Origin: JANRLF01 sp033762815
GTDB lineage: Bacteria > Bacteroidota > Bacteroidia > Chitinophagales > CAIOSU01
Reading direction: 5' to 3'
Assembly (NCBI GenBank): GCA_033762815.1
Contig: JANRLF010000001.1
Coordinates: 310,001-374,000, forward strand
Length of the DNA: 64,000 bases
Both the position numbers and the translations under genes were made by a program. Below are positions 16,937-23,158 of the stretch, one piece after another (position 1 is the first letter of the stretch; every line of letters starts with the position of its first letter). The notes under the pieces are model-generated. The model was not told the origin of the DNA and searched no databases. It was given only the letters and a program-made list of their open reading frames with translations.

Positions 16937-17115
16937 CGTTTCGGTAGTATTTCAGTAGTGCTTCAGTGGTATTTCAGTAGTACTTCAGTATAGTCTCAGT
17001 GGTGTTTCAGTGATACTTCAGTAGGTGTTCAGTGGTACTTCAGTTTTGATTAATTTATTGATTGTCTATAGTTTATATGAAAACTGGTGTATTTTTTGCT
17101 TTTTTTTGAGGGATT
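16937..17115 (+). repeat. 11-bp tandem repeat element, copy C
   Basis: About ten 11-bp units of the form TATTTCAGTAG/TGCTTCAGTGG occupy 16937-17046. The right flank to 17111 reads TTTTGATTAATTTATTGAT and GTGTATTTTTTGCTTTTTTTT. The junction CAGTTTTGATTAATT is identical to that of copy A, making A and C the closer pair. Copy B, 0.4 kb upstream, is in the same orientation. Confidence 0.85.
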
Positions 17116-17188
17116 TACGCCTGCCCCGTTTATGGCGGGGATTGCATTCTAAACCATTTTCAATTACCAAATCAAATTTTCAAATCAA

Positions 17189-17222
17189 TCAGCACATTAG
17201 CACATCAGCACATCAGCACATT
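17189..17222 (+). repeat. AGCACAT tandem words
   Basis: CAGCACATTAGCACATCAG and CACATCAGCACATTA give four 9-base units (AGCACATyA). The words AAATTTTCAAAT precede it, as they also do near 16890. The reverse complement appears at 4866. Confidence 0.65.
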
Positions 17223-17269
17223 ATCAATGGTAAGCACTTAGTGCGAATAATCCAAATCAAAAAATCGTC

Positions 17270-17301
17270 GAATGGGATAGCCGTAAGCTACCTTACCATT
17301 C
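17270..17301. repeat. Imperfect hairpin
   Basis: Outer arms GAATGG and CCATTC and inner arms TAGC and GCTA surround a CGTAA loop. No T-run follows. It lies in the gene-free repeat island. Confidence 0.4.
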
Positions 17302-17354
17302 CACATAGATACACCGCGCTAATCTTCGCGCAACGAGGCGAAAGCCGTCCCAGC

Positions 17355-17402
17355 CTGCCCCGTTTCTTGCGGGGGTGAGCCCCGAAGTAAATCGGGGCTC
17401 AC
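17355..17402. repeat. Two adjacent GC-rich hairpins
   Basis: CCCCG/CGGGG around TTTCTTG is followed by a perfect 11-bp stem, GTGAGCCCCGA and TCGGGGCTCAC with loop AGTAAA (17375-17402). The TGCCCCGTTT word also occurs at 17116. These look like dispersed structural repeats. Confidence 0.6.
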
Positions 17403-17735
17403 CACGACCATGCCCGCCCTTTTAATGCGATTCAACACCGCCTACAACGACAGGGCGCCCATACTTTTGTCGTCCAAAACGCATTGATTGACAGCGACAA
17501 GCCATTGAATTTTAGGCATTGCATTTCGTATTTTTTGGCAGTGTAACGCTGCACGGTATGCCCTTATAAGCAGGACAGTTGCGAGAGTGGGGTTGCTGTG
17601 GTAAAGCCCTAAACGGGCACTGCCATATATTTGCTGCTCCTCCAGTTTTAAGGAATGCCCGTAAGGGCACCCAAGCCATCCATTCAAATTCAAAAGTAAG
17701 AAAAAACTGTCCCCCAAACCGTACTCCCTAGAAAC
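17403..17735. other. Unassigned intergenic block, possibly a repeat or structured RNA
   Basis: No gene I can defend. A 91-codon open frame on the minus strand (17442-17717) reads GCPYGHSLKLEEQQIYGSAR and does not look like a normal protein. The DNA contains TGCCC GTAA GGGCA near 17656 and several other GGGC/GCCC complements. I recall similar translated blocks as spurious predictions in related genomes, suggesting a dispersed non-coding element, but I cannot confirm it. Confidence 0.35.
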
Positions 17736-17772
17736 AAAAAGCCCTCGACAATAGCTTGATTGTCAAGGGCTT
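17734..17772 (-). terminator. Intrinsic terminator of tRNA-Cys
   Basis: On the minus strand AGCCCTTGACAAT and ATTGTCGAGGGCT pair (one mismatch) around a short loop, then TTTTTG. It starts about 15 bases after the tRNA. Confidence 0.85.
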
Positions 17773-17786
17773 GAATTTAAGGGTTG

Positions 17787-17857
17787 AGGTCGAGAGCGGA
17801 TTCGAACCGCTGTACGAGCTTTTGCAGAGCTCTGCCTAGCCACTCGGCCACCCGACC
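17787..17857 (-). tRNA. tRNA-Cys (anticodon GCA)
   Basis: 71 nt. Acceptor GGTCGGG pairs with CTCGACC (one G-T). The discriminator is T, as expected for cysteine. Anticodon stem GAGCT/AGCTC encloses loop CTGCAAA, anticodon GCA. The T-arm GCGGTTCGAATCCGC is intact. CCA is not encoded. Confidence 0.95.
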
Positions 17858-17870
17858 ATTATTTAGCCAA

Positions 17871-17878
17871 CAAAGGTA
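17871..17878 (-). promoter_or_regulatory. -7 box of tRNA-Cys
   Basis: TACCTTTG on the minus strand ends 13 bases before the tRNA 5' end. A TTG lies 21 bases further upstream, slightly longer than the usual spacing. Confidence 0.5.
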
Positions 17879-17912
17879 AGCAAATTTCCCAATGCCGAGC
17901 AAACATTCTTTT

Positions 17913-18275
17913 TCAATCGAACACCTTTTCCAGCTCAATATACACCTTGTCCACCACGCCTTCCAAGGGCGGGTTCAGCTTGGCCACTCTTACCTTTAGG
18001 TAGCGCAACCTGCCCCCCAGGCGTTGCTGCAATAAGATGCTTATCTGTTGGCTGACGTGCTCCAGCAGCAAATATTTTTCCTGCATCACGGCTTTTACGG
18101 TGGCGTACACCTCCTCGTAGTTGATGGTGCCGCCTATGTTGTCGTTCATGGCCGCCATCTCGAAGTCGGTATCCATGTACACGTCCACCACAAAATGGTT
18201 GCCTTCCTTGCGTTCGCGCTCATAGTATCCATGGTAGGCATGGAAGTGCATGCCCTCAACGGCTATCTTTCCCAT
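17913..18275 (-). CDS. folB: Dihydroneopterin aldolase
   Basis: 120 residues, the normal length. It cleaves dihydroneopterin to 6-hydroxymethyl-dihydropterin in folate synthesis. MGKIAVEGMHFHAYHGYYERER, with catalytic Glu in the ER run, begins exactly as the family does. GGTINYEEVY, LLLEHVSQQI and VRVAKLNPPLEGVVDKVYIE (the conserved Lys) follow. A TAnnTTTG box ends only 4 bases before the ATG, so the mRNA may be leaderless. Confidence 0.94.
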   Translation of the reverse strand: MGKIAVEGMHFHAYHGYYERERKEGNHFVVDVYMDTDFEMAAMNDNIGGTINYEEVYATVKAVMQEKYLLLEHVSQQISILLQQRLGGRLRYLKVRVAKLNPPLEGVVDKVYIELEKVFD

Positions 18276-18279
18276 GGGG

Positions 18280-18287
18280 CAAAATTA
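18280..18287 (-). promoter_or_regulatory. -7 box directly abutting folB
   Basis: TAATTTTG on the minus strand, followed by CCCC and the ATG. If used, transcription would start at or just inside the start codon. Confidence 0.45.
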
Positions 18288-18374
18288 CATTTTTTGGCCT
18301 TTTGCTGTTACCGGGTTACCCATAGGTGTTGTTTATGGAAAAAAGTAGGCACTTGCATCTTTTCCAAAAAACGA

Positions 18375-20003
18375 ATGAACATGAAACTTTCAACCACCTT
18401 AGTATTCCTGTTGCTTATAGTGGCTGCCACTGCGGAAGAAACCATTACTGCGCCTATCAAAGCCATCACGGTGTATAGGCAGCAGGCTGCTATCACCCAT
18501 AGCACTACGGTAAACATTGATGCCGGTACTAGCGATTTGGTATTGACCGACATTAGCCCGGGCATGATAGGCAGTACGGTGCAGGTAAAAGTGGAGGGCA
18601 ATGCCGTTATTTTAGCTGTAAACAGCCGTATCAATAGCCTAAAAGAAAACAAGGGCTCGGAAAAAATACAGGTACTGAACGACTCGCTGGAAACCCTGAA
18701 CGATGCCATTGACGGCCTGAACACCGAAAAGCAGGTGTACGAAGCGGAAAAGGGGCTGCTGAACAGCAACCAAAAGCTGGGCGGTACTGCCAATGGTTTT
18801 ACCACTACTGAGTTGCAAAACCTTGCCGACCTATACCGAAAGCGTATGCTGGAACTGAACGGCAAGATAGCCGAACTGAACAAAACCTTGTCGAAACTGT
18901 ACGAAAAGCAAGTGGCTATCAATACCCAATTGCAGCTATTGAACGGCACGCGCTACAAGCCTACGGGGGAAATATTTGTGTCGTTGAGCAGCAAAGTGGC
19001 CACCAAAGTGACTTTAAGCTGCACCTACCTGATAGCCAATGCAGGCTGGAGCCCCATATACGATATCCGCTCCGATGGATTGGACAAGCCCCTATCGCTC
19101 AGTTACAAGGCACAGGTGTACCAAAACTCTGGCTATGACTGGAGCAAGGTACAACTGACCCTAAGCACGGGCGACCCTTCCCAAGGCCATGACAGGCCCA
19201 TATTGAACCCCCTTTATGTGAATTTCTATAACAATTATTATAGTTTGGATGAGGTTTCCGTTTCAAGTAGCAAGTACGAGTACAAGAGGTTGGACAAAAG
19301 TCTCGCAACGATGCCTGGAGCAGAAATTAATACTTATGGATGGACGTCTGCAATGGATACCGTTGCCACTTATAATGTAGATATCATTGAAAATCAACTA
19401 ACGGCAGAGTATGCTATAGAATTGCCGCAAACGATTCCTGCTGACGGGCAAAAGTATGGGGTAAACATGGCCACCTACGAACTGCCCGCCATTTATGAGT
19501 ATCATAGCGTGCCCAAGCTGGACAAAGGGGCTTACCTTTTAGCAAGGGCCACCAAATGGGGCGAATACAATTTGCTGCCCGGGCCTGCCAATATTTACTT
19601 TGAAGGGAAGTATATAGGCGAAATAGCCCTGAACCCCTTTACCAGTGCCGATACCTTGTTGGTATCATTGGGCAGGGATGACAAAATCAACCTGCAGCGC
19701 ATCACCTTGCAGGATTCTACTTCCAATAAGTTGATAGGAGGGGAGCGCAAGGAAACCAAGATATTTGAGATAACGGTGCGCAACAACAAAAAGCAGGCGG
19801 TAGATATTAGCATCCTTGACCAAATACCCGTTTCGCAGCAAGAAGACATTAAAATAAAGTTGTTGGAAAAAGGCAATGCGGAATACAGCGAAGAAATAGG
19901 CAAATTGCTTTGGAAGGTGAAGTTGGCTCCCAACGAAACCAGGAAAATAAGGTTTAGCTATGAGCTAAAATACCCGAAGGATAAAACCTTGACGGCTCAT
20001 TAG
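18375..20003 (+). CDS. MuiA-like protein (DUF4140/DUF4139)
   Basis: 542 residues from ATG 18375 (a second ATG at 18381 is equally possible). The frame extends far upstream, but across folB on the other strand, so the signal-peptide start MNMKLSTTLVFLLLIVAATA is taken. The N-terminal DUF4140 segment (ITVYRQQAAITHSTTVNI, then LVLTDISPGM) is followed by a coiled coil at about 105-200 (EKGLLNSNQ, KIAELNKTLSKLYEKQ) and a DUF4139 beta-domain (CTYLIANAGWSPIYDIR, QVYQNSGYDWSKVQLTLSTG). Members are named mucoidy inhibitor A, but their biochemical role is unknown. It is probably periplasmic or exported. GC content is high. It stands alone. Confidence 0.85.
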   Translation: MNMKLSTTLVFLLLIVAATAEETITAPIKAITVYRQQAAITHSTTVNIDAGTSDLVLTDISPGMIGSTVQVKVEGNAVILAVNSRINSLKENKGSEKIQVLNDSLETLNDAIDGLNTEKQVYEAEKGLLNSNQKLGGTANGFTTTELQNLADLYRKRMLELNGKIAELNKTLSKLYEKQVAINTQLQLLNGTRYKPTGEIFVSLSSKVATKVTLSCTYLIANAGWSPIYDIRSDGLDKPLSLSYKAQVYQNSGYDWSKVQLTLSTGDPSQGHDRPILNPLYVNFYNNYYSLDEVSVSSSKYEYKRLDKSLATMPGAEINTYGWTSAMDTVATYNVDIIENQLTAEYAIELPQTIPADGQKYGVNMATYELPAIYEYHSVPKLDKGAYLLARATKWGEYNLLPGPANIYFEGKYIGEIALNPFTSADTLLVSLGRDDKINLQRITLQDSTSNKLIGGERKETKIFEITVRNNKKQAVDISILDQIPVSQQEDIKIKLLEKGNAEYSEEIGKLLWKVKLAPNETRKIRFSYELKYPKDKTLTAH

Positions 20004-20018
20004 GGTAAAAAATATTAA

Positions 20019-20039
20019 ATGATAATTATCATCATTCTT
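20019..20039. promoter_or_regulatory. Fur-box-like operator
   Basis: ATGATAATTATCAT is a perfect 14-base palindrome at 20019-20032. Extending it, GATAATTATCATCATTCTT agrees with the classic GATAATGATAATCATTATC box at 15 of 19 positions (my count). It lies 80-100 bases upstream of the lipoprotein gene at 20119 and just after the MuiA-like stop. Confidence 0.6.
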
Positions 20040-20118
20040 TAGCAGAAAATTTTGATAAAAGTTTTTCCTTTGTTCGACAGATTTTAGCAGTTTTGCCTCT
20101 AACTAAAACTAACTGCCA

Positions 20119-20775
20119 ATGAAATCAAGATTACAATCAATGCTGGCCCTTGCTGTAGTAGCAGGTGCTATGATGTTCAGTTCTTGCAGCTCCACTCAAG
20201 ATTTTGCGGGTTACTATCCTGAAAACCGTATCATTGGAAAAGGTATTGGCAAGGGCGAACAAAAAACTGAAGTTACCGCTGTTGAAAGCAAGCAAGAGAC
20301 AGCAGTATCGCAAACCCAAGTTGCTGAAGAGCAAACAGTAGCCACTACTGAAACCGCTCCTGCAAAACAGCCAACCAAATTCCAGCAAAAAATGTTGACC
20401 GCCGTAACCAAAATGGCTGCTAACCAACAAATGCAAGCGTTGGCCAACAACTCTTATGCTGATGGCAAAAGGTTCGCTTTGAGGGAGAAATTGGCGCAAA
20501 AAATGTTCAACAAGTTTGCCGCACAACAATCTGCAATGCCAAGTGGCAATACTGCCGATATTATGGCCATTGTATCTATTGCCACCGGTGCTGCCGCTGT
20601 AGTAACTTACTATGGTGCGTTCTTGTTTGGTTTGGCTGCTATCGTTACCGGTGCTTTGGCATTGGCTTGGGGCACTAGCCGTCGCGGTATGGCCATTGGT
20701 GGTATTGTACTGGGTGCTTTCGCTTTGGTGTTCTGGGCACTTTGGATTGGTTGGTGGGCAACCGTATGGTTCTAA
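20119..20775 (+). CDS. Lipoprotein with C-terminal membrane helices, possibly Fur-regulated
   Basis: 218 residues. The signal ends at MMFSSC (lipobox Cys23). A linker rich in Gln, Thr and Glu (60-90) and an Ala/Gln-rich region (95-140) lead to two hydrophobic stretches: IMAIVSIATGAAAVVTYYG with FLFGLAAIVTGALALAWG, and MAIGGIVLGAFALVFWALWI. The paired Gly/Ala-rich helices resemble DUF4190-type membrane domains. The combination of lipid anchor and hydrophobic tail suggests an envelope protein; the function is unknown. A Fur-box-like site lies upstream and a strong terminator downstream, so it is a single-gene unit. Confidence 0.78.
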   Translation: MKSRLQSMLALAVVAGAMMFSSCSSTQDFAGYYPENRIIGKGIGKGEQKTEVTAVESKQETAVSQTQVAEEQTVATTETAPAKQPTKFQQKMLTAVTKMAANQQMQALANNSYADGKRFALREKLAQKMFNKFAAQQSAMPSGNTADIMAIVSIATGAAAVVTYYGAFLFGLAAIVTGALALAWGTSRRGMAIGGIVLGAFALVFWALWIGWWATVWF

Positions 20776-20799
20776 GAGCTTAAGATTTAACAATCTATT

Positions 20800-20828
20800 T
20801 GAAAGGCATCCTTCGGGGTGCCTTTTTT
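20800..20828 (+). terminator. Terminator of the 20119 lipoprotein gene
   Basis: AAAGGCATCC and GGGTGCCTTT pair around TTCG, followed by TTTTTT. It overlaps the end of the convergent oxyR gene by two bases. Confidence 0.9.
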
Positions 20829-21780
20829 ATTTGCTTTGTCTTTGCTCTTTTATCAGTTCCAAGCTTTTGGTAGCATCGCCCTTACGGCGGATTTGGGTAG
20901 GCAGCACTTGTTGCACTGTATCGAACAAGGCTTTCCTCAGGCTGGCCCGGGCATCATCTTTATGGCTTACCAAGCTGATTTCCCTTACAGGTGCTGGTGG
21001 CTGAAAGTGGCGGATGTGTGCCGTTTTCTCTGCTAAGTCAAGCGTTGCTAATTCGGGAATGATGGTCATGCCATTATCGCGGTCCACAATGTTTTTAAGG
21101 GTTTCTATGCTGCCTGCCTCATATTGCAGCACTTCGGCGTCAGAACGTTTTAGTTCGCAAAGGTTCATGATTTGCGAGCGTAGGCAATGCCCCTCTTGCA
21201 GCAGCCACAGCTTATGTACGTCAATATCTTTGGGCAATACATATTGTTTGCTGGCCAAAGCTTCGTTATCGGCTACATACAGCATCAGTTCTTCATAAAA
21301 CAAGGGCTGCTCGTGCAGTATGGGTTCGTGTAGAGGCGTTGCCAGTAGACCCATATCCAATTCGCCCGTTTTCAGTTGGGAAATGATGACAGGTGTAATC
21401 CGCTCGCTGATAATCAACCGAACCTGTGGATATTGCTGGGAGAAGTTTTTCAAGAATAATGGCAAAAGGTATGGGGCCAAGGTAGGAATAATGGCCAGCC
21501 GCAGTTCACCGGAAATTTCACCCTTGTTTTCCTTCACCAATTCTGTTATCCGCTTGGCATCTGCCAAGGTTTTGCGTGCCTGTTCTATAATCTGTTCCCC
21601 TATGGGGGTAGGCTTCACGGGCTGGCTAGTCCTGTCGAATATTTTCACGTCCAGTTCTTCTTCCAGTTTTTGCACCATCATACTAAGGGTGGGCTGCGTA
21701 ACAAAACATTTTTCGGCTGCTTTAGCAAAGTGGCGGTAGCTGTCAATGGCAATGATGTATTCCAATTGTTGCAAGTTCAT
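20827..21780 (-). CDS. oxyR: LysR-type hydrogen peroxide sensor OxyR
   Basis: 317 residues. N-terminal LysR helix-turn-helix (LEYIIAIDSYRHFAKAAEKC, VTQPTLSMMVQKLE). The regulatory domain carries EGHCLRSQIMNLCEL with Cys199 and Cys208, the same spacing as the disulfide-forming pair of E. coli OxyR. On peroxide the disulfide forms and the protein activates its targets. It is divergent from ahpC with 85 bases between start codons, which contain an ATAG/CTAT-type palindrome. Both the cysteines and the target context make this assignment firm. Confidence 0.95.
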   Translation of the reverse strand: MNLQQLEYIIAIDSYRHFAKAAEKCFVTQPTLSMMVQKLEEELDVKIFDRTSQPVKPTPIGEQIIEQARKTLADAKRITELVKENKGEISGELRLAIIPTLAPYLLPLFLKNFSQQYPQVRLIISERITPVIISQLKTGELDMGLLATPLHEPILHEQPLFYEELMLYVADNEALASKQYVLPKDIDVHKLWLLQEGHCLRSQIMNLCELKRSDAEVLQYEAGSIETLKNIVDRDNGMTIIPELATLDLAEKTAHIRHFQPPAPVREISLVSHKDDARASLRKALFDTVQQVLPTQIRRKGDATKSLELIKEQRQSK

Positions 21781-21781
21781 G

Positions 21782-21814
21782 ATAGATGATTTCTATTGCA
21801 AGATAGAAATTATC
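21782..21814. promoter_or_regulatory. Probable OxyR binding site between oxyR and ahpC
   Basis: ATAGATGATTTCTAT (21782-21796) fits the OxyR half-motif ATAGnTnnnAnCTAT except one position, and a second ATAG begins 6 bases later (consensus 7). ATTTCTAT and ATAGAAAT also form a perfect 8-bp inverted repeat with a 6-base spacer. It is 2 bases from the oxyR start and about 55-85 bases from ahpC. Confidence 0.6.
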
Positions 21815-21865
21815 AGTTTGATTGATAAGTGTGCGCTCACTAAGTTTGTGAAAACTTTTAAAGAC

Positions 21866-22420
21866 ATGGATAGAATAATAGGATTGGGACAGCAGTTCCC
21901 TGAATTTAAGAAGACCACCGTTGTATCTACGGAAAAAGGGAAGGAATTTTCCCTACTGACCCACGAGGACCACCGCCAGTACGATAAGTGGCTAGTAATG
22001 TTTTGGTGGCCGAAAGATTTCACTTTTGTTTGCCCAACGGAAATTGCGGAGTTCAATAAGCATTACACCGATTTTCAAGACCGGGATACCGATTTGGTTG
22101 GTGCCTCCACCGATTCTGAATTTGTGCATTTGGCTTGGCGCAAGTCGCACGATGATTTGAAGGAATTGCAAATGCCCATGTTGGCCGATACTTCCAAATC
22201 ATTGGCGGAGGCGTTGGGTATTTTGAATCAAGAAGAGAAAGTAGCCTATAGAGCCACTTTCATTGTTGACCCACAAGGTATCATCCGTTGGGTAAGCGTG
22301 TATGACCTTAGTGTAGGCCGTAATGTGAACGAGGTATTGCGTGTGCTGGATGCCTTGCAGACCGATGAATTGTGCCCTTGCAACTGGGAGAAGGGTAAAG
22401 AAACCATAAAAGTAGCCTGA
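21866..22420 (+). CDS. ahpC: Alkyl hydroperoxide reductase AhpC (2-Cys peroxiredoxin)
   Basis: 184 residues from the ATG at 21866; upstream in-frame starts would run into the oxyR start and operator. Peroxidatic Cys56 is in FTFVCPTEI. The C-terminal DELCPCNWEKG (Cys170, Cys172) resembles the Mycobacterium-type AhpC that is recharged by AhpD rather than AhpF. It reduces H2O2 and alkyl hydroperoxides in the cytosol. ahpD starts one base after its stop, so the two are cotranscribed. Divergent oxyR is expected to activate it. Confidence 0.95.
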   Translation: MDRIIGLGQQFPEFKKTTVVSTEKGKEFSLLTHEDHRQYDKWLVMFWWPKDFTFVCPTEIAEFNKHYTDFQDRDTDLVGASTDSEFVHLAWRKSHDDLKELQMPMLADTSKSLAEALGILNQEEKVAYRATFIVDPQGIIRWVSVYDLSVGRNVNEVLRVLDALQTDELCPCNWEKGKETIKVA

Positions 22421-22421
22421 T

Positions 22422-23009
22422 ATGGAAACCCTATTCAAAACGGCCACCACCAGCGAGTTGCTGGAATTGGTAGGTCAACCGGCTGTTAGCGATGCCATAG
22501 CTTTGGAAATACTGGATGCTGCCGACCACCGCTACCTGCGCGACCTGAAAATCAATCTGCAAAATGCGCTTCGTTCCGATTATTTAGGCGAAAAGGAAAT
22601 GGCACTGACAGCAGTTGGCATTGCGACCAATTTAGGGAAACCCGCTTTGTTAAAATCGTTACAGGAACAAGCCATTGCCAAAGGGGCCAACGAGGCCGAA
22701 GTAGCGGAAGCCATTGCCTGTGGTTCTTTATTGGCAGCAAACAATGTGTTGTACCGTTTTAGGCACTTTGCCGGCAAGGAAAAGTACGAGCAGTTGCCCG
22801 CCCGTATCAAAATGAACATTATGGCCAACCCCGTAATGGGCAAGGAGCTGTTTGAACTGATCAGTACGGCGGTGTCGGCCCTAAATGGTTGTGAACGTTG
22901 TGTAAAAGCCCATGAGGAATCATTGTTGGCATTGGGTGCTACGGAAGAGAAGATATTTGATGTGGTGCGTTTGGCCGCCGTATTGAATTCCCTTGCCAAA
23001 GTATTGTGA
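22422..23009 (+). CDS. ahpD: AhpD-family alkyl hydroperoxidase, AhpC partner
   Basis: 195 residues. The active site is NGCERCVKAHEE (Cys157, Cys160, His164), the C-x2-C-x3-H motif of AhpD, which passes electrons to AhpC. In mycobacteria AhpD is itself reduced by the lipoamide-dependent dehydrogenase/acyltransferase system; here that is an inference. It is translationally coupled to ahpC (one base apart). A strong terminator follows. Confidence 0.92.
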   Translation: METLFKTATTSELLELVGQPAVSDAIALEILDAADHRYLRDLKINLQNALRSDYLGEKEMALTAVGIATNLGKPALLKSLQEQAIAKGANEAEVAEAIACGSLLAANNVLYRFRHFAGKEKYEQLPARIKMNIMANPVMGKELFELISTAVSALNGCERCVKAHEESLLALGATEEKIFDVVRLAAVLNSLAKVL

Positions 23010-23033
23010 GCATTAATAGGTTAGTTTGGTTAG

Positions 23034-23066
23034 AGCAGCCCTGGGTGTGCCCGGGGCTGTTGTTAT
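23034..23066 (+). terminator. Terminator of ahpCD
   Basis: CAGCCC-T-GGG and CCC-G-GGGCTG pair around TGTG, then TTGTTATTT. Confidence 0.8.
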
Positions 23067-23158
23067 TTATGCAATCATCAACTACACACTCGATGTGCAA
23101 AACAACTTAGCCACAGGTGGCATATATCTTGTATTTTGTTTTTCATGAAGCGAAAAGC

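Noticed and set aside
17025..17378. Open frame of 117 codons across the repeat island, plus strand
   Set aside because: It starts inside an 11-bp repeat array, runs through hairpins and simple repeats and has no protein-like composition.
17442..17717. Open frame of 91 codons on the minus strand (GCPYGHSLKLEEQQIYGSAR)
   Set aside because: Unusual composition, no start context and position in a repeat block; kept only as an unassigned block.
18048..18374. Longer start for the MuiA-like gene
   Set aside because: It would overlap folB on the other strand and precede a clear signal peptide; the start at 18375 is used.
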